A stretch of DNA of 64,000 nt from Actinomyces respiraculi (GTDB lineage: Bacteria; Actinomycetota; Actinomycetes; Actinomycetales; Actinomycetaceae): contig NZ_CP063989.1 in NCBI RefSeq assembly GCF_014595995.2, positions 2,170,001-2,234,000 on the forward strand, in the 5' to 3' direction. This document shows, one piece after another, positions 16,988 to 25,417 of this stretch; positions within the stretch are counted from its first letter, which is position 1; each line of letters opens with the position of its first letter. A program made the translations under genes and the position numbers. The notes under the pieces are model-generated. The model saw nothing but the letters and a program-made list of their open reading frames with translations. It was not told where the DNA came from and did no database searches.

Positions 16988-19900
16988 CGGGTACCGCCTT
17001 GGGGGGCGAGGGGGTGGGTGGGCCAGGTCCAGGTGGTGGCGTCGGCGCGCTTGCGCTCGATGGAGGCCACCTTCTGCAGGGCGCGGCCGAAGCGCAGGTA
17101 GTTGACGAGCACGCCGTCATCAAGGGTGATGTCCACACCCTGAGTGACGAGGGGGTAGAGGACGTCGCGCTCGTAGTCCTCGCACTCGGTCAGTGCACGG
17201 CGGTGAGCATCCGCCCGCTTGAGGTCCGCAGCCGAGCCCGCACGTTCCAAACGTGAGGCCTCGGCCTGAAGCTTCGCCTGGTACTCGCGCAGGTAGTCGC
17301 CGAGCACCGTGCCAAGGGTGGCCGGCGTGTAACGGTGCAGGTAGATGAGTGCCCGGAAGGTGGCCGCGCTGTCCGTCCGTGAGGAGAACATCCAGTAGAT
17401 CGGGCGGTTCGAGTAGCGCTTGCAGTGGTCGGCGTAGAAGTCCTTAAGGAAGTACTGCCTCAGGGACTTGCCGAGCACGTCCTCCAGGTAGCGGACGTTC
17501 GCCTCCAACCGCTCTCGCCCGAAGGCGGCAGCGAGGAAGGCGCGGAAGCGAGTGACGATGTCATCCTCGAACCACTCACCGTCGGTGACCGGGATGACGC
17601 CATCCACGTCCGGCACGACACTCGGCTGCGGCACACGGCGCAGGTAGTCATCCAGTGTTGAGCCTTGGTCAGCGAGGACGAGGCCGGGCTCATCGAGGCT
17701 GTACCGACCGAGGATGCAGCCCACACCGTAGGAGATGAGATCCTTCACGGCGTCCACGACGAAGAGCCTGCGGTAGTCCTCCTGGGTGCTCGCACTCGTC
17801 TTGGCGTAGCGGAACCACGGGTTCGAGGTGAGGGAGACCCGGCTCAGCGTTACCTCGATGGGCACCTCATCCTCAAGGCCGTAGACCTGAGCCCAGTAGC
17901 GGTTGTTCTCCGTCTCCAGCAACTGGGCCTCACGCGCCGCACTGACGGAGTCCTGCCACCAGCGCTCCATGGCCTCAGACAGCGAGTCCCCCGGCCGCAT
18001 CCGCTGCACCAGCGGCGACCCGGTGAAGTCCCAGGAGGTCTCATAGGCGTTCCAGTCAGAGCGGAACAACTCCACCAAGTCGTCAACCACCGACGTTGCT
18101 GGCGCAGCACTCGACACATCGACCAGGGGGATCTCGGACACATGTCCAACCTCGAAACCAAGACCTGATGATGTCACCTGCAGCAGCGACTCAACGGTGG
18201 AGGAGTTGAGGAGGCCACAGTTACTCACCCCTCCGTTGGCCGGGATAATCGGTCCCTTATGTCCGCTAATTGATCCCGCAGGATTTACCCTGAAAGAAGG
18301 GGCGCCAGACGTCAGCAGCGACCAGGAGATGGCGGGCTTGAAGTAGGAGTCAATATTCTGCGGACGCGACTTCTGCTTACCGCCCGCATCCCGGAAATCC
18401 TGAATCTCCTCACCGTCTCGCTCCCAGTTCACCACGTAGTCCTGGTTGCCCCACCACTTGCGGAACTCTCCGCCCTTGAGGTGGGGGAACCACGTGGCGC
18501 CGCTGGCCTTCGCTGCGTCACGGGACGCGGCGTCGAAGCAGCTGCGGTCACGGGAGACCTCGAACCACAGCCGTAGGAACCGGGCGTTGTCAGCCGTCGC
18601 GAGTCCCTGCTTCGGCGCGGCGATCTCGCCGAGCGGACGCCCCTCGGTGAAGGCACGCGTCATCGCCGACGACAGCCAGTAGGCGAGCCGTGCGCCGGGC
18701 AGAGCCAGCATCGTTCGCGCCGTCGTCTCGAACAGCAGCGCCTCGTCACCCGCGAGCGCCCTGACCAGCAGATCCTGCTTGCCTGCCTCCGATCCTCCCT
18801 CAACGAGACGCAGGTACCTCCCCAGATCATCAACGCCTCGCCCCGGTTCCAGGACGAAGGCCGTCGTCGAGACGACCTCGCCGCCAATCGAGTCGAAGGC
18901 CCGCTCACCCAGATGCAGCATGGTCGTCGGCGGTGCATCACGCAGGAGAGTACGGCGCATCTTCTCGAAGGAGCCAAGGAACATCCAGGCCTGCATGGTG
19001 ATCATGGCGACCATGCCGTGCTCGCCGTGGGCAAGTGTGAGGCAACGCTCGATAAAGGCCGCAAAGAGGTCCGCCTTCGCCTCCGGGTGGTGCTTGCCCA
19101 CCCAGGTCTTCAGCTGCGCTCCCATGTTGCTTGACCCCATGTAGGGCGGGTTCGTCACCACCACCGCGTAGCGGCGCGCCAGGTACTCGGCCTGCTCAAC
19201 AACCGTGCGCGCCCGGTCATACAGGTCTGAGTCCATGAGGTCCATGAGGTCCGTGCCCTCAGCGTCGAGACGCGTGAGGGTCTGCCTCGCCGCCGGAAGA
19301 ACCTCGGCCTCAGGGCGAATGAGGGAGCCCAGCACGTCGGCATGGCTGAAGCTCTGCCAGAAGAACCGACTCTCCGGGGCAGCGTCGGCACCACCAGCGA
19401 GCCGGTCGAGCTCCTCCGCAGTGAACTCCACCGGATCGATGACCCGGATCCGCGGCTGCACCGGACGGCGCAGAAATCCCCGGTGGCGCGAACGCGCCTT
19501 CATCATGAGGGCAAAGGCCGCCAGCGCCGCAGCACGAGGGTCAATCTCGGTGCCATACAGGTTGTGGGTGAGGATGAGGCCCGGGATCTCAGAGGGGGCA
19601 TACCCCTCCTCCTCGTAGATGTCGTACAGCAGGTCGAAGGCATAGGTGAGCATGTGGCCGGACCCGCAGCACGGGTCCATGACCGTCAGCTCCTCAGGCC
19701 CACCAATCCGCAGAGCATCCTCGGCCCGGCCCATAGGCTCGACGTCGTACTCCATCTGCTCGACCAGTCGAGCCTCCGGGTGGCCCAGCACCCACAACCG
19801 TCCGACCGAGTTCTGCACCAGGTAGCGGACAATCCAATCCGGGGTGAACAGCTGGGTGGCCGCGGGGATCTCGTCGGCACCGGCCTTTCGGCCCTTATTG

Positions 19901-20568
19901 AAGGACGCGAAGACCTCGTTCTTCCGCTCGGAGATATAAAACTGGTACAGCCAGCCGATCACCTCCACGTCCTCACAGTCCTGCACCGTCAGCGCCTCGA
20001 CCGCGCGGGCGCGCACAGAGTCCTGGGACAGCATGTCGGCGGGCATGAGCAAGGTCGTGTAGTCGCCCGCAGGAGCAAACATGAAAGGCATCGTGCTGTT
20101 CCAGTGAGCGCAGTAGGCGGCCAGGATCAGCCCGTACGCCTCACCCTGAGCGTCCGGGCTCGCCACAGTCCCATCCAACAGGTCCAGAATCCTCTTGCCG
20201 GCCCCGGTGAAGACCTCCGGGTCCAGATCACCCCGCTTGGCCGCCGCCAGCACCGCCGGCTGGCCGACGGCGCGATCACCGTCCGGGGACACCAGCGCCG
20301 GAACCGTGTAACCGTTGGCGTCCATGAAGCGCAGGGCGATGATCCGGTTGAACCAGATATAGGCCTGCTCCTCAATCACATGACGCCTGCCCTCCTCACC
20401 GCCACCCCGTTCACGGATGCGCTTCTCCAGGGCCTTGACGGCTGCCGGGAAGTCCACCCGTGCGGTCGAGGCCGGCGCCAGCACAGCACTCAGGCGCGCC
20501 CCCACCTCGGTGATAAGGCGGGTGCGGGCATCAGCCGCAAAAGACTCCAGCCTCCTCGTGCTACTCAC
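16984..20568 (-). CDS. pglX: BREX-1 adenine-specific DNA methyltransferase PglX
   Basis: An 1194-residue SAM-dependent N6-adenine methyltransferase that marks host DNA at the BREX motif and is needed for exclusion. SAM-binding motif I is DPCCGSGHMLTYAFD (from about residue 297) and catalytic motif IV is NPPYMGSSNM (about 473-482). The N-terminal region SSTRRLESFAADARTRLITEVG and the length suit BREX type 1 PglX. The recognition sequence cannot be deduced. It overlaps brxC upstream and the RloC-like gene downstream by 4 bp each. No frameshift or phase-variable tract is visible, so it appears intact. Confidence 0.95.
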   Translation of the reverse strand: MSSTRRLESFAADARTRLITEVGARLSAVLAPASTARVDFPAAVKALEKRIRERGGGEEGRRHVIEEQAYIWFNRIIALRFMDANGYTVPALVSPDGDRAVGQPAVLAAAKRGDLDPEVFTGAGKRILDLLDGTVASPDAQGEAYGLILAAYCAHWNSTMPFMFAPAGDYTTLLMPADMLSQDSVRARAVEALTVQDCEDVEVIGWLYQFYISERKNEVFASFNKGRKAGADEIPAATQLFTPDWIVRYLVQNSVGRLWVLGHPEARLVEQMEYDVEPMGRAEDALRIGGPEELTVMDPCCGSGHMLTYAFDLLYDIYEEEGYAPSEIPGLILTHNLYGTEIDPRAAALAAFALMMKARSRHRGFLRRPVQPRIRVIDPVEFTAEELDRLAGGADAAPESRFFWQSFSHADVLGSLIRPEAEVLPAARQTLTRLDAEGTDLMDLMDSDLYDRARTVVEQAEYLARRYAVVVTNPPYMGSSNMGAQLKTWVGKHHPEAKADLFAAFIERCLTLAHGEHGMVAMITMQAWMFLGSFEKMRRTLLRDAPPTTMLHLGERAFDSIGGEVVSTTAFVLEPGRGVDDLGRYLRLVEGGSEAGKQDLLVRALAGDEALLFETTARTMLALPGARLAYWLSSAMTRAFTEGRPLGEIAAPKQGLATADNARFLRLWFEVSRDRSCFDAASRDAAKASGATWFPHLKGGEFRKWWGNQDYVVNWERDGEEIQDFRDAGGKQKSRPQNIDSYFKPAISWSLLTSGAPSFRVNPAGSISGHKGPIIPANGGVSNCGLLNSSTVESLLQVTSSGLGFEVGHVSEIPLVDVSSAAPATSVVDDLVELFRSDWNAYETSWDFTGSPLVQRMRPGDSLSEAMERWWQDSVSAAREAQLLETENNRYWAQVYGLEDEVPIEVTLSRVSLTSNPWFRYAKTSASTQEDYRRLFVVDAVKDLISYGVGCILGRYSLDEPGLVLADQGSTLDDYLRRVPQPSVVPDVDGVIPVTDGEWFEDDIVTRFRAFLAAAFGRERLEANVRYLEDVLGKSLRQYFLKDFYADHCKRYSNRPIYWMFSSRTDSAATFRALIYLHRYTPATLGTVLGDYLREYQAKLQAEASRLERAGSAADLKRADAHRRALTECEDYERDVLYPLVTQGVDITLDDGVLVNYLRFGRALQKVASIERKRADATTWTWPTHPLAPQGGTR

Positions 20569-23500
20569 AGGGACACCTGCTTCCCAGACTCGATAGCATC
20601 GTGGAGGATGACGCGCAGTTCCTCAACATAGGCGTCGGCGTCAGCGGTCGTGCGCAAGAGCCGTGCGCCCGGCCGCGCGAGACGGCGCACCGGCACGATC
20701 TGCGGCCTCGACGCAGCAGCGGGACCGTCGTCGTCGGCCGTCTGGGCCCGGCGACCGTTCTCGATCACGGACAGGACCTCGGTGTAGCCGACATCGTCGA
20801 AATCAGCAGCAACCTGGCGGATCACCGGCACGGAGGACGCCGCCGCGACACGCTCCCTCACACGGGCAACCCGGCGCCCGGCCTCCACCCGCGCCTCCTC
20901 GGAGGTCTCAGCCCAGGCGGCGCTGGCGTGCACCTGCTCCATCCGCTCACGCAGGACCCGCTCAGCGTCTCGACGCTCCTCGTCAAGCCGGGCCTCAAGG
21001 GCGCAGCGCAGCGCTGCGGTGGCGTTCTTCAGCCGCGCGGTCCCCTGCCCGCGGAACACACGCGGATCAGCAAGCATCGACGTCATCGCCTTGGCGTGAT
21101 CCTCGGGAAGGTAGTCAAGGCTGTCGCGGCTGTCGGTCAGGAGCCGGACGGCGTCGTCGTAAATCGTCTTCTGTGAACCCTTGAGGAAGTGCCTCACCGG
21201 GTCAATGGCGTCCTGCTTCGCGTCGAGCAACGCATCCGTATGGGCAGGCAGCTCGTCGAGGTACCACTCGGTCGAATGATTGAGCGTCTCACCCAGCAGG
21301 CCGATCGGATGATCCAGCACTGCAAGGAAGGGGTACTGCCCGGCGTGACTGTCCTGCAAAAATCGCAGCTGTTTCCATTCGGAGGCAAGGCGCTCCTTGA
21401 CAACAGCAGCGAGGTCCAGTGGGTCACCCGGCAGATCGGTGGCGGTGAAGAACTCCTGAGCGAAGGAACGCACTCGTTGGACCGTCGCGACGTCGAAACG
21501 ACGCTGCAAGCCCACGATGGTTACCTCGCGCTTCTTCCCGTTACGCAAAGCCTCGCCAAGCTCCGTGCGCTTGAGCGCGCGACTGTCCAGTGTGAGCGTC
21601 ACCTGGGAGGTAGCCACCAGCCGCGCGATGACACACAAGATCCCGGCAAGACTCCACCCGTAGGGCTTGCCCTCATAACGGTCGACGATCTGCTTGACAG
21701 TGTTCCTCGCACCGAGGTCGCGCTGCCTCATGAGCCACCCAGCCATCTCCTCCACCGCCGGCTGGAGCGTGTCCGTGTCCCGTTCCAGGAGAGTCGGATC
21801 CTCGGAGATCAGACGGGCGATATCAGACTCGGAGTAGGGGTACTCACCGATGAGAGTCAACTGGGTGTAGGTGCGTGCGATGAGCGCAGCTACGCCCTCC
21901 TCGACGCGCCAGCGCGGATCCGAGGCAGTGACGGGCAGCGAGGTGCCAGACACGATGAGCTCAGCACCGGCGATCGCCTGCTCGACCCGGGTCACCAGCT
22001 CACGGCGTCGCTCCCGGTTCTGCCTGCTCTTGCCCTCCAGGATGTGCCTGCGAGTCTCAGTCTGATCGGTGCCACTGCGCAGGCGGACGTACTTGTCCGT
22101 CTGCACATAGAGCCTGAGGTCCTGGTACATGCGCCGGTCGTCCGCCAGCAGGACCCGCAGCTCGTCGCGGCCCATCGACTGGGCCAGCACCACATCACGC
22201 TTCTGGCCCAGTGCCGACGAGATGTAGTGCACCGCCAGGGGCTGGGCGCGGGAGTAGGGGGACTCGTCTAGGCGCAGCTCGTACGTGAAGTCCCGGCCCG
22301 TGGGCTCGTGGCGCACGGAGAGTATGCGGGTGATGTCCTCCTTGATGATGTCCGCCAGGACCTTGGAGACCTCCTCCGCGTCGACGTTCGTGCTCTTGAT
22401 CTCCTGCTCGACGTCCTGTTCCTCGTTGGTCAGGTACTCGTAGGCCGTGCCGTTGCGCTGAACATAGGTCTCGCGCTCCAGCAGGTCGAGTGCCTGCGTC
22501 ACTAGGCCATCCAGCGCCGTCAGATCCTCACCGAGTTCGCCGCGCACGAGGATGGCGAGGTTGCGTGCCGTCGCATGGAAGCCGTTGACGTACTTGACGA
22601 GGAACAGTGCCTTGAGCAGGCGCACCGCCATCTCACTGACCGGACCGGGCTCCAGGTGGGTCTGCGCCGTCGTGATGTTGCGTGTGGCCGCGGACTTCAC
22701 GGTCTGACGGATCCCGGCGAACATCGCGTCAAAGGGCACCAATGTGCCCACCTGGCTGCTCTCGCGGTCCTTGACCACACTTTGGACAACGCCCAGCATG
22801 GAACGCTCGCCCACAGAGGCATGGCGGCCCTCGAAGACGTTGTGGTCGGACAGTCCCACCAGGGCCGCCTGGAACAGGGGGAACTGGTAGGGGACGAAGG
22901 GATAGCGTCGGACAAAACCCTCCCGGCCCTCATAGCTGCGGTAGGTCTTCGAGCCGTCCACGAAGTTGAACAGGGTGCGGAAATTGGCGTGGTGCTCCTC
23001 GTACAGGGGGTCGAGGGCAGCCTCGCCGTCGGCGCTCTTACCCAGCAGGCGCTTCTCGATGACCTCCTCCACGTCCTGGCTCGTCAGCTTCATGCGGGTG
23101 GCAAAGCGGGCCTGGATTTTGGAGAAGTCGTTGCCCTGGGTCCTGGTGCGGTCCCCGATGACGCCATCCATGTCCTCCTGGCTGGTGACGCACACCCAGG
23201 CCCTGCCCCTGCACGTGGTGCTCAAGGTCTCTGCGATCGTCTGCAGGTTGAGCATGAGCTTGGTGCTCGAGCCGATGAACTGACCGACCTCGTCCACCAT
23301 GAACAGCAGGCGGTGGTCCGCGCTCTGGGTGGCCAGCCACTGGGCGACCTCGTCTGCGAAGTCCTCAATGGACAGCGAGTACTGCTCTTCGTAGCGGGCG
23401 AGGATATTCGCTGTGCCAACCTCACCGGTCACCCGCGACCAGGTCTCGGTCACGTTGTGCTCCTGGAGGATGCCCTCCTCACGCCCCTGCTCCCACAGCA

Positions 23501-24080
23501 CCCCGGCGACCTCCGCGAAGGTCTCCTTGAAGGCCTCCAGCCGGCCACGGCGGTCCAGATCCCGCTCAAAACGGGCCACCGAGGGCTCTCCCGCGTAGTA
23601 GCCGCGCGCCTCGTTGAAGACCTTGACGAAGACCTGAAGGAGGGCATCGGTCTGGTTCTTGTCAATCAGCGGAGCCTTCTGATCAATGTTGAACAGCAGG
23701 GAGGTCGCCGGGATGCGCGCAGCCCTGGTCAGCAGGCCGCCGAGCATGGCGTCGCCCTCCGCCTTGGCACAGAACGCCTCGACCGCGCGCTGTCGCTCAC
23801 TGGTAGTGCCGGGCACGTCCCCGAGGAGGTGAGCGAGCATCTTGAGCAGGTGGGACTTACCTGAACCGAAGAAGCCGGAGATCCACACGCCATTGCCCCC
23901 GCCGTACACCGGGGCCGTGTACGCCTCCAGGAAGTCGGACAGTGCCGCGGCCGTCTCCCCCGTGAGGACATACTCGTCGATCTCAGTGGCGAGGTGCTCG
24001 GTGTCATCGGCCTTGATGACTCCCTCGATGGGGCGGGACACCTCTTTGGCGAAGAGGCCACCGATCGTCGCCGGGCTCAT
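20565..24080 (-). CDS. brxC: BREX P-loop ATPase BrxC
   Basis: An 1171-residue AAA+ family protein, the large NTPase of the BREX complex. Walker A is GFFGSGKSH (69-77), preceded by the family N-terminus TIGGLFAKEVSRPIEGVIKA. Other recognisable stretches are LLFNIDQKA, LLFMVDEVGQFIG (Walker-B-like) and YPFVPYQFPLFQAAL. The length is typical for BrxC/PglY. Both ends overlap neighbouring genes by 4 bp (brxB upstream, pglX downstream). Confidence 0.95.
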   Translation of the reverse strand: MSPATIGGLFAKEVSRPIEGVIKADDTEHLATEIDEYVLTGETAAALSDFLEAYTAPVYGGGNGVWISGFFGSGKSHLLKMLAHLLGDVPGTTSERQRAVEAFCAKAEGDAMLGGLLTRAARIPATSLLFNIDQKAPLIDKNQTDALLQVFVKVFNEARGYYAGEPSVARFERDLDRRGRLEAFKETFAEVAGVLWEQGREEGILQEHNVTETWSRVTGEVGTANILARYEEQYSLSIEDFADEVAQWLATQSADHRLLFMVDEVGQFIGSSTKLMLNLQTIAETLSTTCRGRAWVCVTSQEDMDGVIGDRTRTQGNDFSKIQARFATRMKLTSQDVEEVIEKRLLGKSADGEAALDPLYEEHHANFRTLFNFVDGSKTYRSYEGREGFVRRYPFVPYQFPLFQAALVGLSDHNVFEGRHASVGERSMLGVVQSVVKDRESSQVGTLVPFDAMFAGIRQTVKSAATRNITTAQTHLEPGPVSEMAVRLLKALFLVKYVNGFHATARNLAILVRGELGEDLTALDGLVTQALDLLERETYVQRNGTAYEYLTNEEQDVEQEIKSTNVDAEEVSKVLADIIKEDITRILSVRHEPTGRDFTYELRLDESPYSRAQPLAVHYISSALGQKRDVVLAQSMGRDELRVLLADDRRMYQDLRLYVQTDKYVRLRSGTDQTETRRHILEGKSRQNRERRRELVTRVEQAIAGAELIVSGTSLPVTASDPRWRVEEGVAALIARTYTQLTLIGEYPYSESDIARLISEDPTLLERDTDTLQPAVEEMAGWLMRQRDLGARNTVKQIVDRYEGKPYGWSLAGILCVIARLVATSQVTLTLDSRALKRTELGEALRNGKKREVTIVGLQRRFDVATVQRVRSFAQEFFTATDLPGDPLDLAAVVKERLASEWKQLRFLQDSHAGQYPFLAVLDHPIGLLGETLNHSTEWYLDELPAHTDALLDAKQDAIDPVRHFLKGSQKTIYDDAVRLLTDSRDSLDYLPEDHAKAMTSMLADPRVFRGQGTARLKNATAALRCALEARLDEERRDAERVLRERMEQVHASAAWAETSEEARVEAGRRVARVRERVAAASSVPVIRQVAADFDDVGYTEVLSVIENGRRAQTADDDGPAAASRPQIVPVRRLARPGARLLRTTADADAYVEELRVILHDAIESGKQVSL

Positions 24081-24691
24081 GCTGGCTCCTGTTCCATGAT
24101 GTTCTTAGCGCGGTAGTACTGGTCGTCCGTCAGCCTGTCGAAGAGCACCAGGGAGGATCCCATGGTGGCCGACTGGCGGTACTCGCCCGGGAACAGCGTG
24201 AGCACCGGAATACGGGACGCGGCACGCTGGAGGTTGTTGAGGATGTTGTGCGAACGGATGAAGGGGAAGACGCGTCCAATACCGGTGAGCACGAGGACGT
24301 CCACCTGAGCCTGGGCGTCGATCCGCTGCGTGATGGCGGGCACGATGTGCTTCTCGGGGTCGAGCATCCGCTGCAGGTCCCGACGAAAATCCGACTTGCT
24401 GCGGGTGAGCTCTAAGCCCTCCAGGCGGTCCAGCAGCCCCCGTCCCCGCTCCCCCAACAAAGTGACGGACAGATCGAAGAGATCCACGGCCAGCACGTTG
24501 AGGCCATGCTCGGATCCCAAAGCCGAGAGGAGGCGCCCCGTGGCCTGACGGACCTCGATCTCCTGCTGGGGCGGGTAGGCCCAGATGAAGAAGGGGATCT
24601 CGTTGCCCAGGCCCTCCATCCTGAGGAAGCGCTCGGAGGACAGGACCGCCAGAACATGGCGCTCCTCAGCGACGATGTCTCGACTGCTCAC
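24077..24691 (-). CDS. brxB: BREX protein BrxB (DUF1788)
   Basis: A 204-residue BrxB. The GTG at 24691 was preferred because it overlaps the brxA stop in a GTGA junction and gives the family length; a longer in-frame start would place about 65 unrelated residues inside the brxA coding region. Typical segments are MEGLGNEIPFFIWAYPPQQE, VLVLTGIGRVFPFIRSHNIL and VLTLFPGEYR. BrxB is a small conserved core protein of type 1 BREX with no assigned enzymatic activity. Confidence 0.92.
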   Translation of the reverse strand: MSSRDIVAEERHVLAVLSSERFLRMEGLGNEIPFFIWAYPPQQEIEVRQATGRLLSALGSEHGLNVLAVDLFDLSVTLLGERGRGLLDRLEGLELTRSKSDFRRDLQRMLDPEKHIVPAITQRIDAQAQVDVLVLTGIGRVFPFIRSHNILNNLQRAASRIPVLTLFPGEYRQSATMGSSLVLFDRLTDDQYYRAKNIMEQEPA

Positions 24692-25383
24692 AGGCTGCTC
24701 CTGACTGGGAAGAAGCGCAGGTCGCTCGGGGTGCGCTGCTCCAGAAGCATACGGACGTCGCGCGACATCAGGGGCGTCACGATGCTGCCCTCCTCCAGCA
24801 GGCCGGCCTGACGCATCGCAAGGAACAGGTTGGTGCGAATCTTGGCGCGGGTGGATGGTGTGGTCTCCTCCAGCTCGCCGTGCCACAGGGCTTTGGCGTC
24901 CCAGAAGCGCTCGAAGTCCGCGGCGATCAGCACATCAATGCCGCGCAGGTAGTGGTCCCTGAGGACCTCGTGGGCGAAGTCGGCCACGATCTCGTAGTGA
25001 CGACAGGCAGCCGCCCACATGAGGTGCCTGCGGTCCGGCGAGAGCGCCGTCGCCAGGTAGGACAACTCGACGTCGCTGAGCGTCGACATCCTCTGCACCA
25101 CCTCCCTGGCGAGGCGGACCGCGGTGGCGCGCGTACGCGCGTGCAGCAGGTTGTCCGCAATGAGTACTGAGCGGACCGCGGTCCAGTCATGGAGCCCGAG
25201 GTAGAGGGGAGCGGTGATCATCGCCTCGGTGGACAGCAGGCCACCCACCACGAAGGACAGCCTGTACGGCGTGGGCACCGTCGCACGCACCCGGACACCA
25301 GAGGCCACGCTTTCACCCCATTTCCGCGCTCGGCGGCTCAACAGCGATGCCCGGCGCGCACGCGACTCTAGCGGATCCCCCAT
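24688..25383 (-). CDS. brxA: BREX protein BrxA (DUF1819)
   Basis: A 231-residue BrxA, the first gene of the BREX operon and, in the known family, a small DNA-binding core component. The core YRLSFVVGGLLSTEAMITA, YLGLHDWTAVRSVLIADNLL and ARTRATAVRLAREVVQRM aligns in memory with E. coli BrxA. The ATG at 25383 keeps a basic leader (ESRARRASLLSRRARKW); a longer start would run into iolD. Its start lies only 34 bp after the iolD stop on the same strand. I see no convincing promoter in that gap, so transcription may arrive from iolD or from a promoter inside it. Confidence 0.9.
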   Translation of the reverse strand: MGDPLESRARRASLLSRRARKWGESVASGVRVRATVPTPYRLSFVVGGLLSTEAMITAPLYLGLHDWTAVRSVLIADNLLHARTRATAVRLAREVVQRMSTLSDVELSYLATALSPDRRHLMWAAACRHYEIVADFAHEVLRDHYLRGIDVLIAADFERFWDAKALWHGELEETTPSTRAKIRTNLFLAMRQAGLLEEGSIVTPLMSRDVRMLLEQRTPSDLRFFPVRSSL

Positions 25384-25389
25384 CACCAC

Positions 25390-25410
25390 GCCGAAGGCGG
25401 CGCCGTCGGC
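25390..25410 (-). terminator. Small hairpin between iolD and brxA
   Basis: GCCGA and TCGGC flank an inner GGC/GCC pairing within the 34-bp iolD-brxA gap. It is short, has a mismatch and no U tract, so at most it would attenuate read-through from the inositol operon. Confidence 0.25.
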
Positions 25411-25417
25411 ACCGCCG

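Noticed and set aside
24692..24886. Extended brxB start at 24886
   Set aside because: The extra 65 residues would lie within brxA in another frame and do not look like BrxB; the GTG with a GTGA overlap gives the family length.
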